Positions 24,144 to 34,963 are shown, numbered from the stretch's first letter. The stretch: DNA of 64,000 nt from Platynereis dumerilii (GCA_026936325.1 JAPTHN010000184.1:357837-421836); one strand, 5' to 3'. Translations and numbers: made by a program. Notes: generated by a model from the letters alone, not told the origin.

Positions 24144-24352
24144 GGGGGGAGGGTTGGTCTAGTGGTAGCGTGTTGGACTGCCAATCACTGGGTCCAAGGT
24201 TCGAATCCAGCTCTTGCCGGGTCACTTGGGCCTATGTTGGATGGCTGTTTCAATCATCCTTCACCTCATTGCCGTGTCCGCCTCCTGTCCTAATTAGCCT
24301 ACTGAGTGCATAAATACAGGACGTAAAGCCCCAAGCATCCATCCAGCCATCC
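24144..24352 (+). repeat. SINE-A, reference copy
   Basis: The tRNA-like head 'ggttggtctagtggtagcg' (A box) is followed by B box GGTTCGAATCC near 24199. The body is 'ctcttgccgggtcac.tgggcctatgttgg', 'tgtttcaatcatcctt', 'cctaattagcctac', 'ggacgtaaagcccc', and it ends in CATCC units. Boxes A and B mean RNA polymerase III promotion is the family's known mode. This is a SINE, not a working tRNA gene, because the acceptor arms do not pair. Confidence 0.85.
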
Positions 24353-24979
24353 TGTCATTAGGCCAGACATATCATGTTTAATTTTTAGCTTCTCGGATCG
24401 ACAGACCCAACAGATTATCTGCCTACGAAGGAAAAATTATTTTGTTTACCAACAATTATTGCTAAATTGACACAATAAAAAATGGAGATTTCACCTCTTT
24501 TTCGTCCTATCAACTAACCCTAGAAAAACTTTTATGAGATCCGAGAAGCTAAAGATTAATTGTGTCTGGCCTTATATATATATATATATAATACAGTGGC
24601 ATCATTATATTATAGTCATAGTATTTGCTCGCAGTCTAAATATTGACCAGCCTTTCACTCCTTGCCTAACGAGCCAATAAAATGCCGCTTTTATTTAAGC
24701 AATTCTTGCTTTATTGATTTTTTTATTGATTTTATTATTGATCTTTCAGACTCATGCTAGAGCATTACTGGAGAACCTGTTCCATACAACTGCAGCAGCT
24801 TCTTGGATAATGGCAGTTCCAATAACAACAATTCAACAATGGCAGATGGTCTCAGAGCTTCGATGAAATGTCAGACGCACGTGGCGGATGTGGCGCGAGC
24901 TGCTCTGTTGTGACAATGCTGTGACAATACTGTGACACTGCGACAGGGCTGCCGTTTCAGGATATCTTTCTGTCGCGCA

Positions 24980-25190
24980 GGCGTCAATTGCTTTGGGATA
25001 ACCATCGGAATGTTATTCAGTTGATGCCTAAGTTCTCAGAACTTCACAAATAAGGAAGCTTTGAAATTATTCATTATACATGGATACTTTTGCATAGCGA
25101 CAAGCATTAATTCAATTGCTTATGGATCGCCATCGGAACGCTGCTCGGTTGATTTTTTTCTGTGTTCACACAAGGAAGCTTTGAAGTGAT
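24980..25190. repeat. Diverged tandem duplication upstream of the glycosyltransferase-like gene
   Basis: 'caattgctttgggataaccatcgga' to 'caaataaggaagctttgaa' is followed by a second version, 'caattgcttatggatcgccatcgga' to 'cacaaggaagctttgaa'. The period is about 120 bases. I see no coding sense. Confidence 0.65.
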
Positions 25191-25479
25191 ATAATGATGA
25201 TGTGCAAATGAATGAAGTACCATGTAAGGATGAGGATTACCAAAACTTAAAATTAACCATTTTATCAACATCATTGGACATCACCTATTATAATATATCC
25301 AGAAGTTTTTCATTGAAAGGTTGTCGCCTCTTTCTAGTCGAAACTTATTATTTATTTATTATGACTAAATGGATATCATATCACTAGTTAAAGTTCTCTT
25401 CAGTGCTCATGCTTACTAGACAGCAAAAAACAATAATGTGCGATGAGCGAAAAGGTATGATCCAATGATTTGCAATGTT

Positions 25480-26230
25480 AAAAGGCAGGATGAATTGATG
25501 CAAGGATCGTGATACATCCAACTGATGTATGGATTATTGTACCAATTGATGTTATCATTATCATATCCAGTTTATGTATGGATTATCATAGCAATTGACG
25601 TAAGGAGTCCTACACCATTTGTAATTACGATACTATGTAATTGATGTATGGATTATCATATTATATGACATATACATCCAATTGATGTTAGGATTATTTA
25701 CCAATTGATGTAATCATTATCATATCCAGTTTATGTATGGATTATCATAGCAATTGATGTAAGGAGTCCTACACCGTTTGTAATTACGATACTATGTAAT
25801 TGATGTATAGATTTTCAAACATATCCAATTGATGTAAGGATTATTGTACCAATTGATGTTATCATTATCATATCCAGTTTATGTATGGATTATCATAGCA
25901 ATTGACGTAAGGAGTCTTGCACCATTTGTAATAAGGATCCTACGCAATTTATGTATGGATTCTCATACATATCCAATTGATGTTAGGATTATTTACCAAT
26001 TGATGTAATCATTATCATGTCCAATTTATGTATGGATTATAATAACAACTGACGTTAGGATTCTTGCACCATTTGTAATAAGGATCCTACGCAATTGATG
26101 TAAGGATTATCACACCAATTTGAAATACGGAACAATATATCAATTGATGTAAGGATGGTTATTGCACCAATTGAAGAAACTTTGAAAGGATTATCATATC
26201 CAATTTATGTATGAATTATCATAATTCATG
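25480..26230. repeat. CAATTGATGTA minisatellite with higher-order period
   Basis: Units of about 23-25 bases, such as 'ccaattgatgtaaggattatc', fill the region. A block starting 'tccagtttatgtatggattatc' recurs near 25566, 25725, 25872 and 26019, giving a higher-order period of about 147-159 bases. The array ends about 45 bases before the start codon at 26274, so it overlaps where the promoter or 5' UTR of that gene should be. Confidence 0.85.
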
Positions 26231-26273
26231 GATAAACCATATATTTTACCTTTAAATTATCTTATTCGTAACA

Positions 26274-27269
26274 ATGTTTTACAAGACAGTGGTTGGTCTT
26301 GTGGCAATCACGGTCTGGACTGTTATAATAATGACAGTCACAGTGACTAAAAACCAAAAAAGACTGACTTCTATGCAAGTGACTACAATTGAGATTACTA
26401 AACCTTTGAATTACAGTACACCCGAGAGAAAAACTCAGCTCATTGCCACGCCACCTAGTGGTAATATTCCGCTATTGACGCTTTTCACGTCATTCAAAGA
26501 GACTCCCGAAAGGTCGTGGATACAAATGAACACGATATTAAATTGGGAGTTGCTTTACCCTGATGTACAGCCACTATTATTTACTTCAAACACATCTAGT
26601 CAATTGTCGCAGTCAGCAAGGGAACACCATTGGTTAGTTCACCCCATTCCAGCTGTGAGCAAGTACGGGACGCCATTTTTTAAAGAAATGTACTTCACAG
26701 CGATAAATATCAGCAAAAGTTACTTCTATTCATTTGCTAATGCTGATATATTATTAACGCAATCTATCATTGACACTTTACGTGTCGTCAATAGTACGCT
26801 ACCAAGAGAAACAACTATGGTAACCGGCAGGCGGATTAATATTGTTAAAAACTATACGGACCAGCCACCATTTTATAAACCGGTAGACATTTTGGATTTT
26901 GCCGCCAAAAAAGGCAAACTATATAGAACCGACGCAGAGGATTACTTTGCTATAGGAAATATACACAATTTCCCGTGGTCGTTAATAAGAAACGTTGTGA
27001 TTGGTCGACCTGCTTATGATAATTATGTTGTTGGAATGGCGTGCAAACAGAACATAACCGTCATAGACGCTACGAATACCATTCGAGCTATTCATCTAAG
27101 CGGAGGTACAAAAAAGTTTGCCGGATCAAACAACAAAGATGGGCGCTATAATTTTCGGGTCATAGGTCGGTTTCCATGGGGAACGGGAATGACGACGTCA
27201 GTTCCATTTTTGACAAGTAAGAAAAAAGACGGAACGATATACATCAAGAAACGGAAAAGACGATGTTAG
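26274..27269 (+). CDS. Glycosyltransferase-like type II membrane protein, intronless
   Basis: Open frame of 331 codons starting at ATG 26274 in a good context (acaATG), ending TAG. Residues about 5-25 are one hydrophobic segment after a single Lys, fitting a Golgi-type signal anchor with a lumenal C-terminal domain. From residue 66 the protein reads like a nucleotide-sugar transferase: a first strand 'LLTLFTSFK', the acidic motif FANADILL (154-161), DAEDYFAIGN (220-229), IGRPAYDNYVV (243-253), VIDATNT (263-269) followed by AIHLSG. The NADI and GR-x-YDN motifs are ones I associate with an uncharacterised glycosyltransferase-like family in animals and plants. Sugar donor and acceptor cannot be inferred. 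Several N-x-S/T sites support a lumenal domain. No intron interrupts the domain, and a basic tail (KKRKRRC) closes it. There is no obvious paralogue nearby. Confidence 0.8.
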   Translation: MFYKTVVGLVAITVWTVIIMTVTVTKNQKRLTSMQVTTIEITKPLNYSTPERKTQLIATPPSGNIPLLTLFTSFKETPERSWIQMNTILNWELLYPDVQPLLFTSNTSSQLSQSAREHHWLVHPIPAVSKYGTPFFKEMYFTAINISKSYFYSFANADILLTQSIIDTLRVVNSTLPRETTMVTGRRINIVKNYTDQPPFYKPVDILDFAAKKGKLYRTDAEDYFAIGNIHNFPWSLIRNVVIGRPAYDNYVVGMACKQNITVIDATNTIRAIHLSGGTKKFAGSNNKDGRYNFRVIGRFPWGTGMTTSVPFLTSKKKDGTIYIKKRKRRC

Positions 27270-27391
27270 GCAATTATAGTCTTTATAAATATTATGACAA
27301 TCAATCAGCCTTTGTTGGTGTTTGTAAAGGCATACATAATTTATACACATTCCATTTCGCTATACATGTGCAGAAGCTTATTCAAATCATT

Positions 27392-27956
27392 AGGGGAAAC
27401 CGGGGCACATTGGGTAAAATTAAGGGGCACAATGGAATGAGGAGGGCTGGGTTTCTTTGGTTCCTTGGTTCCTGACAAGGTATGTGATATGGTGACATTG
27501 GTGAGCAATGAAATCTTGTGAATTCCCACCCTTATGTTTCTATCCTTTTATTGGCAAATTACAGCCACATGCAGAGGTTTGGTAAGAAAAAGTTTGTTTT
27601 CCTGGTACTCAACTAAATTCAAAGAGGTTTAATTCATACCAATCTGTGGACAAACCAGTGGCGTCCCTATGGGGGGTACGGGGGGCACAGGCCCCCATAT
27701 TGGACCTGTGCCCCCCCCAGTAGCCCCCCCCATATGAACTTTCCAACTCTGGCTAAAGTATACAATTAGTATACATATCGCATTTTGCTGTCGGGGACAG
27801 TCGGGCTGCAAGTACAGTTTAATCTCTTATGCCTTGGATTTAAGCTCAATAGTATTGGTGATATTCATGCAAAATTCTGAGTTGCTCTGTGTTTTTTAGC
27901 ATTGAGTAAAAAATTAGTAGAAGTGCAAAGCATCCCAATGTGCCCCGGTTCCCCCT
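27392..27956. mobile_element. TIR element with AGGGGAAACCGGGGCACATTG ends
   Basis: The left end 'aggggaaaccggggcacatt' is inverted at the right end as 'aatgtgccccggttccccct', with one indel. The interior is non-coding. It includes 'cagtggcgtccctatggggg' at about 27655, which looks like the tip of a second small hAT-like element with C/G runs. I found no clear target duplication. Confidence 0.65.
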
Positions 27957-28137
27957 GCGATGCCATATGTGTCTAAAAAAACTTCTTTATCACTATGAGT
28001 TTTTAAAAAACTATTCAAATGTTTCACTATGATCCCTGTATACAAAATCAATAGATAGGCAAGCGAGACATTTAAGTGAATTTTTGAAAAGGCCAGCGAG
28101 TGTGGTCCAAAGAAAAATTGCCCTTTAAACATTAATA

Positions 28138-28352
28138 CTCCCATACAGCTACACTGCCCACACAGCCACACTCAACCACTATTTCAGATTTTGACCTAGT
28201 TGGCCTTCTCAGCCAATCGGCTAACGGAATGACAAAACCCTAAGGGTATAATTTATGTGACCTTCCAATTTAAAGTTAAGAAATCTTTTATAGGGAGTTC
28301 ATTTTGAGTCTTTAAACTTGCTAACCACCAATTTAGCAACCTCTGAATGGGG
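28138..28352 (+). repeat. Dispersed repeat, copy 1
   Basis: About 215 bases match 38586-38797 at roughly 80-85 percent by eye: shared 'ggccttctcagccaatc', 'ctaacggRat', 'aaaccctaagggtataatt', 'gatgtgaccttccaattt', 'ctttaaacttgctaaccac'. Same orientation, no coding sense. Confidence 0.8.
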
Positions 28353-29310
28353 GGATGATTTTTAATGGAGGTGTTTACACGCCACCATTTATGTAGTTAG
28401 TGAGAATGTTGATGAGAGGGTGGGTGAGAGAGTGTAAACTTTAGGCAGGAAATTGGCAATTGAAGAAGAAATCTGAAATTATTCTTTGCATATTTCAAAT
28501 TATCTCGTTATTAAAATCACCAAACTACTGGTGCTGGGCTGATATTGCAGCCTACTTGTATTGATCTGAAGTAATTCTAAATAGGCCTCTCCTTTCACCA
28601 TTTTTTTGGTGATTTATTTTTTGTGTGTTTACTTGGTGTTTCAAGATCAGTCAATCAATCTATCTACATTGTATCTGTATGTCTGTATATCTATCTAAAA
28701 TAGCATTGCAGGATAAATGATCTGCTGGATCTATGGTATGTGAACTAAGGGAGTACAGTCATAACGGCCAACACCCAAAACGGCCAATTCTACAACGGCC
28801 ACTAACCAGAACGGCCAAATTTAGGACGGCCACTAACCAGAACGGCCAAATTTAGGACGGCCAACCCCCAAAACGGCCAATAAATATATATATGCAGTCA
28901 TTACATAGAGTTTATTACGTGATCCAGTAATTCCAGTTGCAATTGTTATACATAGCTACATTGTTGCTTTTTTGACAAATTTTAATTAATTATTTAGATC
29001 GACATCTTTCAGCCGACGCAAAAAGATCACAAAGTTCATTGCACCTTTTAAAGGTCACCTGAAAGCCGGCTTCAATGTAATTAGACCTATAGAGCCTAGG
29101 CTATTTAGGTTCTTTGAAAGAAAATGAAATTACTTTTCATCTGGCATATTTTTGTGTATTAGAGAAACCGCCGGAAAATAATGGGTACAAGCTGACAGCA
29201 GTCACAATTTGGTTTCATCAACTGATTCTTTTGACAATCGTAAACAGCTAGCTGCAATTAAACTATATATATATCGAGTTTCTCAATGCTCTTCTGTATT
29301 CAATTAAACC

Positions 29311-29427
29311 ACAATAAGTTAACAAGACTGTCTCTTATGAATGTTGTGTTTAATCCAGTTAAAGTGTCAACATGGTACAAGGTAAGATCGGAATGAGGTA
29401 AACAACCGAGATTAACACGAGGTGGCG
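29311..29427 (-). repeat. 3' LTR of the Ty3/gypsy-like element
   Basis: 117 bases identical to 34964-35080. It lacks the usual TG...CA tips as far as I can place them. Confidence 0.8.
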
Positions 29428-29884
29428 TGGCCACTGTCTAACGACTAACTCTCTACATATAGGCAGATATATATAAAGGACTTAGGCCTTAGTAAATGTT
29501 TAAGACTAAACATACAGATAGATTAAACACGAAACGAGGATAACAATTAATACTGGAGTACAAACTATAATTGTAAACTAATGATTTAACACTACAGTTT
29601 TAAGAAAATGTAGATTTATAAGACATAAAAGTTAATTTAAATGTAACCTTATTCTACAATGCGGTAACCTGTACCAAAGAGATTAATGAATAATACAAAC
29701 AATGAAGTACACATGAATGTAGATGTGACTACCTTAACCCTCTTACATATCCTCTATATTATATCCTCTATATATGTAAACCAGAAATAAAGTGGAATTG
29801 TATAGGAAATACACAAAGGTGATAAGACACCAAATACAGTAAAAAATGGACATTGTTTAATAGGTAATTTAAATTACAATTTAG
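29428..29884 (-). other. 3' untranslated part of the LTR element
   Basis: AT-rich, non-coding, between the integrase frame and the 3' LTR. I see no strong polypurine tract. Confidence 0.6.
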
Positions 29885-31513
29885 TCAGTCAGTGGTTGTG
29901 TCCCATTCACCAGAATTCAGCCATTGTGGGGCAAAGCGAGACCGAGTAGAGCGTCGAGGGGGTGTTGCAGGTGGGGAGCCAGTGGGAAGGGGTGTGACGG
30001 GAGGTAGGCCCATTGGGGGCAGTGCGACAGGGGGTGGAGCATCGGCAGCTACTGGCTCAACCAAGACGATCTCAGGGGGAGGAGGAGGGTTGGGCACATC
30101 GGGGGGAAGCACGACTGGGTCAACCGGGATTTCATCAACGATGGTAGTCGAGTCCGTGAGGTCACTGGTTTCGTCATGGTCTAAACCACGAATGGGGCCG
30201 TCGTGGTGATGGTCCAGCACATCCGTCACCACGGGATAGCAATCACACATGGGTACCGTGTACAATTTGGCCCGGAACTGAGACTGGGTGAATTTACGAA
30301 TCGAACAGTTGGTATCATCGGTGGCAACAACAAGGTACCTGTCGCGAGCTTTGGTCTTGTCCCGTTCAGCTTTGAGGTATACGAGATCGCCAATGGTAAA
30401 ATGACGATGGTTTCGGGACACACGGCCCTTAACTTTAGACACTGCACTAGGACCATGATTTTGCGAACGTGAGAAATGCTGTTGACGAATAAGTTGCCGA
30501 TCATCCAATGGTAACTGTTCTCCTGTGATTTGGTCGCGTTGAGTCCATATCTCACGGGACGATAAACCGCATTCTCTGAGGCGGCCATTCATGTTGGCAG
30601 TTGCAAGAGCTAAAGTTACTCCTGACAAAGGACCACCATCAGGGCACAGACGAAGACACTCTAAACCCAACTCACGAATGCATCTTTCAGCAACAGGGTT
30701 TTTATTGACGTTCTTGGCCTGGCCAAGAATTATTTGAATGCCAAGAGATTTTAAGAGGGGGTCATTAGTCAGGGGGGATAGACCTGGGGCACAATCAACA
30801 CGAATGGTAATAAGGTGGTCTCCAAGGGAACGAAACTCAGCACTGAGTGACACAATGGCATCTCGCAGAGTGACCCGCTGTTCATTGGGGACAAACGTTG
30901 TAACAGTGTATGACGATACTGTTTCTCGGAGAATCATTACAAGTTGACGATTGCGCTTCATGATGTCTAGGCTAAAAGACGAGCCAATTTGGTCAGGTGG
31001 GTGCGAGGTGGTCTGAGCATGAAGGTGCTCTGGCACTGTACGAAGCGAGGCACAGTGGTGGCATGCAGAGCAGACGGCACTGACAGCTTTATCCATGTCA
31101 AGTGCAAAGTAATGACGGGTGAGAACCTTCTTCATCTGGTGAGGGCTAGGGTGATTTAAGCGCAGATGAACCGCGGTAATAAGACCATCCAACACTGAAC
31201 GGGGCACAACAATACGGTCTCGAACTGGCTGAAAGGGCTGTCTGTCAGGAACAACCAAGAGGCTGTCAGTAGCAATTTGGGCAACCTGGAGGTATCGTCT
31301 GACATCGGGGATATTCGACACCTTTTTGGAAGGTCGAGTGCCTTGAGTTAAGTGCGAGTGGGTACGACGAAGGTCACTGCATTCCAATTGGGTAGCTTGC
31401 CAGGCACTGCGATTGGTGAACGGCATACGGACCGACCCGGTGAGAACATCAGAGACAGTAGTAGATCGCACAACTGAGTCAGCCGCTTCTTGAATAAACG
31501 GCACAACTGGCAC
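29885..31513 (-). CDS. Integrase frame of the LTR element
   Basis: A 542-codon frame. It holds an HHCC-type zinc-binding region (H-x-R-x-N-H, then C-SAC-HHC), followed by an integrase core with D, D and E candidates in the contexts SLDIMKR, RVDCAPG and KNPVAERCIRE. After that comes a chromatin- or DNA-binding type tail (GDLVYLKAERDKTKARDRYLVV) and a proline-rich C-terminus. It acts in inserting the element's cDNA. It overlaps the upstream frame by about 165 bases, an arrangement for which retroelements are known to use ribosomal frameshifting. Treated here as a fossil or mobile element, not a host gene. Confidence 0.85.
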   Translation of the reverse strand: MPVVPFIQEAADSVVRSTTVSDVLTGSVRMPFTNRSAWQATQLECSDLRRTHSHLTQGTRPSKKVSNIPDVRRYLQVAQIATDSLLVVPDRQPFQPVRDRIVVPRSVLDGLITAVHLRLNHPSPHQMKKVLTRHYFALDMDKAVSAVCSACHHCASLRTVPEHLHAQTTSHPPDQIGSSFSLDIMKRNRQLVMILRETVSSYTVTTFVPNEQRVTLRDAIVSLSAEFRSLGDHLITIRVDCAPGLSPLTNDPLLKSLGIQIILGQAKNVNKNPVAERCIRELGLECLRLCPDGGPLSGVTLALATANMNGRLRECGLSSREIWTQRDQITGEQLPLDDRQLIRQQHFSRSQNHGPSAVSKVKGRVSRNHRHFTIGDLVYLKAERDKTKARDRYLVVATDDTNCSIRKFTQSQFRAKLYTVPMCDCYPVVTDVLDHHHDGPIRGLDHDETSDLTDSTTIVDEIPVDPVVLPPDVPNPPPPPEIVLVEPVAADAPPPVALPPMGLPPVTPLPTGSPPATPPRRSTRSRFAPQWLNSGEWDTTTD

Positions 31514-34500
31514 TGGTGGTTTTCACAGGTCAAGGGGTGCCTACTGGAATAGTCAGAGGGGAGATTGGCAACACCGGCAATATGCCGCACATGAATTTTG
31601 TAACGACTGACCACTGATAAGAAAGTAGTGACTCTGGCACTATTGGAGAATTCACCACGTAGAAGTTTTTCAACGGCTTGAACACATGGGCGACTGTCAG
31701 TGAGCACTTGGGTCTGATGAGTGGATTGTGTGATGAAGGGTGAAAAATGCTTAATAGCGGATCCAATACATAATGCTTCCACTTCACACGGTAACCATGT
31801 TACTTGATTCTGGCGGAGCTTAGCGTTAAAGAACCCTGCAAGCAAGAGCTTATCGTTGCGGGACACATACAGAGTAGCAGCTAAGCCGTGGGCTTTAACA
31901 GAAGCGTCAGTTACAATCCATAAAGAGTCATCTGGACGCGGCAATGTGATAGAGCGAGCATTACGCAAGTTTTGTTTGGCTTGAGAAAAGGAAGCCAGAA
32001 GTTCATCAGTCCACTTAATTTTGTCTTTAGATGGCCGACCAGCACAAGCCATGTCTAGGGGGTGAAGCAAATCGGCGTAACCAGGAAGCACTCGGGAAAG
32101 GACCTTGTACGCTCCAATGAAGGAACGCAAGTTGTGAACAGTCGTGGGTGGCTCAACAGCAGAAAGGGCAGAGAGCCTGTGAGGGCTCGCACAGAGGGTG
32201 CCGCTAGACCAGATCCATCCAAGTACGACTGTGGATTTTGGGCACACAATGGTTTTGGAAGCATTTAGAACTAGGTTATTTCGTTTAAGTGCACTTAAAA
32301 CTTTTATCCAATTTGAGAGAATAGCATCGGGAGTGTCGCCTCCCACATATAGGTCGTCTGCAATTTTGGCGACCCAACCTTCTTGAATGAATTCGCCCAA
32401 TACTCTGCTCATGAGTTCTTCAAGACTGGTCTCCGAGCCAGGCATGCCCATAGCAGATCTTGTGTAGACTCTAATGCCTTTGAATGGTGTACTTACACCA
32501 CAGTATTTCATTGAAGCGGGCGAAAGGGGAATTTGATAGAATGATTGCTTCAAATCGGTCACTATGATGTACTTCCAGTGGGCGATGTCTCTCAGGACAC
32601 TATCGACATTAGGCATGAGTGAAGGCTGGGGTTTGCTATATTTGGCGACCTCGCCAAAGGAAGTGACCAACCGGGAGCCACCATTTGGTTTTTTAACCAA
32701 AAAGGACAAGTTGAGGTATTCCACGGTGCAGTTTACTTGTTCGGGTTTAGCGAATACTCCAACGGCTTCGAGATCGTCAAATTTTTGTTGAAGGGCCATC
32801 ATGTCCTGTCTGTTGTAGTGAGGCAAACGACCTTTGCGCTGAGGGGGTAATGTAGGGCCGATGTTCACGACAGCCTGTATTTTACCAGAAGCACCATTGT
32901 ACTTGGGAATGGAAGGGTTAAACACGCCATCGAAGTCGAGATTAGCGTCAAGGAAACGCTGGCGCATAGCAGGTGTCAAACACTGGTCCAGGTCTATGGC
33001 AATGCCAGAGCTGTGGGGTACACGAGGCGGGTCGAGTACCGTGGTTGGTGCAGACGGGACAACACAGGGAGGGGTCGGGTCTGTTCGTACGGTAGCATGA
33101 TCATCAAGGTCAACAGTTGTAATTGGGCGAATCTGACACAATTGTTCATAACGTTGAACCTTGATTGGTGTTTCGGAGGAATTGGCAATCCGAAGGCTGT
33201 GATTAATGGCAGTGATTGCCTGAGGTGGAGGCCAGGCATGAGAGGGATCTTTGCCAATGTTAGAGGGGGCATCCATTCGTGGTTCTAGGGCCCAGCATGT
33301 ATCGGGAGTAAGGTCAGATGGGGTAGTAAGTTCCAAAAAGTCTCCCGGCAGGATAACAGACTGCTTGCCAGGGGCACGCAACAGAGTCGCAGCTTGTGCG
33401 CGGCGAATGCAGGCAGTGGAAGCAGTCTGGGGGCCATAATACACAATGTCTTTTCCCCGAATCACGATTTGGTTTTTGGCGGGTCTAGTTGCTATGTCAT
33501 TGGTGACCAAAAACGGGTTGCCTGCCAGAATGTCCACATCCAACTGCTTAACTACCAACGCATCTAACTGGAATTCCATGCTATCACGGGTCAGGGTACA
33601 ATGAACTTCACCGACGACATCTAACAAGGTAACACCGTCGGCCTGACGGGCCATCTGGCTGGCCGGTTTGACATGCAAACCCACATCTGTTGCCAAGCGA
33701 TGACAAATTAAGTTAGTAGTGGCGCCTGTGTCAAGAGTCAGACGCACTGGATGTTGACCCGAAAAACAGTGAAGAAATGGGGACTGCACAATATTAACAC
33801 GTCGAGCTGCAGGAGCATCAAGTAGCACGGACAGTTCAGGCTCAGGCTCGATAGTGTCTTGGAGCCCTTCCGGGTACTCTTCCTCTGATAGCTCTGCGAC
33901 GAGACGAGATCGAGCCATGAATTGGCGGTCTGATTCAGGCAGGAATCGGCAACCACTCAGGTTGTGTGTATTAAATGGTCGACCAGCAGTTTTGCACAGA
34001 ACACAGGATTTGACACTGGGTCGCCGTTTGGAGAACTTGCTTGTGTAAGCGGGTGCCGCAGCACGCATCACCTTGGCGTCATCCTGACTGCGGAGCTCAT
34101 CAAGCAGGGAGGGGATAGCCATAGATATGTCAGGTTTGAGCGAGGCTAAAGTTTTGTTTCGTAGCTCGGGGCCGTATCTCTGCTTGACAAGCTGAGGAAG
34201 GCCAGGATTAATGGCCTGAAGCCAAAGTAGGACCACAGTATTTTCCAGGGATGGGGAAAGATCTTCATCCGCAGTGACGGCGGCACCATGATGTGTTAAT
34301 CCGCAGGTGGTGGTCAGTAAATTGTCTTCAAAGAAGGCCATGAAACGTTGATAGAGGTCTTCGTGTCTTTCATCAGGTAACAGGGAGATGTTAACCATGT
34401 CAATGAAATGCCCACCTGTGGACTGGTGGCCATAGTGTGCCCGAATTTTCTGCCAAATGTCACTCAACGAGGTAGAGTTCTTCACAATTGAGTTGCGACT

Positions 34501-34794
34501 AATAACTGCACAATAATTGGCAATCTGGCCCAGCATCAAATCAAGATGAATCACCTTCTGGGCTGCTGTCTTGCGAATATTTGCAGGTATGGGTTCACCA
34601 TCAGCTTCTAGTCCCCGGTTACGACCGGCAGCATCAGCAGTTTTCTTTGTCCACACAACACCCTCAACGAGAAAGGGGGCAAAATTGGGGTCAAGTGAAA
34701 GTATGTAAAGCAAATTCTGCCTCCAATTTTCGAGGGAGGTGACAGTTTCAGTTTTTGTGAGAGGCCACTGCTTTGGGGCTCTCTGTGCTGCCAT
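31348..34794 (-). CDS. Gag-protease-RT-RNase H frame of the LTR element
   Basis: A 1148-codon frame from ATG at 34794. Order of parts: a gag-like N-terminal region ending in a zinc-binding knuckle-like segment (CVLC...H....C); an aspartic protease with the DTGA signature (LTLDTGATTNLI); a reverse transcriptase with YIIVTDLKQSFYQIPL and the IADDLY catalytic box; and an RNase H starting WIVTDAS and including LTDSR. This is the Ty3/gypsy domain order. No host function is suggested. Confidence 0.88.
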   Translation of the reverse strand: MAAQRAPKQWPLTKTETVTSLENWRQNLLYILSLDPNFAPFLVEGVVWTKKTADAAGRNRGLEADGEPIPANIRKTAAQKVIHLDLMLGQIANYCAVISRNSIVKNSTSLSDIWQKIRAHYGHQSTGGHFIDMVNISLLPDERHEDLYQRFMAFFEDNLLTTTCGLTHHGAAVTADEDLSPSLENTVVLLWLQAINPGLPQLVKQRYGPELRNKTLASLKPDISMAIPSLLDELRSQDDAKVMRAAAPAYTSKFSKRRPSVKSCVLCKTAGRPFNTHNLSGCRFLPESDRQFMARSRLVAELSEEEYPEGLQDTIEPEPELSVLLDAPAARRVNIVQSPFLHCFSGQHPVRLTLDTGATTNLICHRLATDVGLHVKPASQMARQADGVTLLDVVGEVHCTLTRDSMEFQLDALVVKQLDVDILAGNPFLVTNDIATRPAKNQIVIRGKDIVYYGPQTASTACIRRAQAATLLRAPGKQSVILPGDFLELTTPSDLTPDTCWALEPRMDAPSNIGKDPSHAWPPPQAITAINHSLRIANSSETPIKVQRYEQLCQIRPITTVDLDDHATVRTDPTPPCVVPSAPTTVLDPPRVPHSSGIAIDLDQCLTPAMRQRFLDANLDFDGVFNPSIPKYNGASGKIQAVVNIGPTLPPQRKGRLPHYNRQDMMALQQKFDDLEAVGVFAKPEQVNCTVEYLNLSFLVKKPNGGSRLVTSFGEVAKYSKPQPSLMPNVDSVLRDIAHWKYIIVTDLKQSFYQIPLSPASMKYCGVSTPFKGIRVYTRSAMGMPGSETSLEELMSRVLGEFIQEGWVAKIADDLYVGGDTPDAILSNWIKVLSALKRNNLVLNASKTIVCPKSTVVLGWIWSSGTLCASPHRLSALSAVEPPTTVHNLRSFIGAYKVLSRVLPGYADLLHPLDMACAGRPSKDKIKWTDELLASFSQAKQNLRNARSITLPRPDDSLWIVTDASVKAHGLAATLYVSRNDKLLLAGFFNAKLRQNQVTWLPCEVEALCIGSAIKHFSPFITQSTHQTQVLTDSRPCVQAVEKLLRGEFSNSARVTTFLSVVSRYKIHVRHIAGVANLPSDYSSRHPLTCENHQCQLCRLFKKRLTQLCDLLLSLMFSPGRSVCRSPIAVPGKLPNWNAVTFVVPTRT

Positions 34795-34940
34795 AATGAT
34801 GGATTAACAAGGAAACACGTGGTGAGCGATAATACGTGAATTAGAGTCTTGTACACAAACAGTCACTGCACATGCAGACAAACACACATCCAGCTGTAGA
34901 GGGTGAGCCAAGTTGAAGATCCTCGTTTTGTTGAGGCTAT

Positions 34941-34961
34941 GAGTCGATACCGCTGCCGCCA
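34941..34961 (-). promoter_or_regulatory. Primer binding site of the LTR element
   Basis: Two bases inside the 5' LTR, the minus strand reads TGGCGGCAGCGGTATCGA. This looks like the complement of a tRNA 3' end (CCA, acceptor stem, T-stem with a TCGA loop part). The tRNA identity is not certain; the Leu type is closest by eye. Confidence 0.6.
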
Positions 34962-34963
34962 CG

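Noticed and set aside
23783-24184. 133-codon minus-strand frame
   Set aside because: It covers two SINE-A copies and has no domain; the same SINE gives similar frames at other copies.
24144-24215. tRNA gene, because of A and B boxes
   Set aside because: Acceptor and anticodon arms do not pair and the same head occurs with the same body in several places, so it is a SINE. The same reason applies to 48860 and 59888.
25480-26230. CRISPR-like spaced repeats
   Set aside because: The units are contiguous and diverged, not constant repeats with unique spacers, and the setting is animal DNA.
29892-30947. Plus-strand frames opposite the integrase
   Set aside because: Shadow frames of the minus-strand LTR element.
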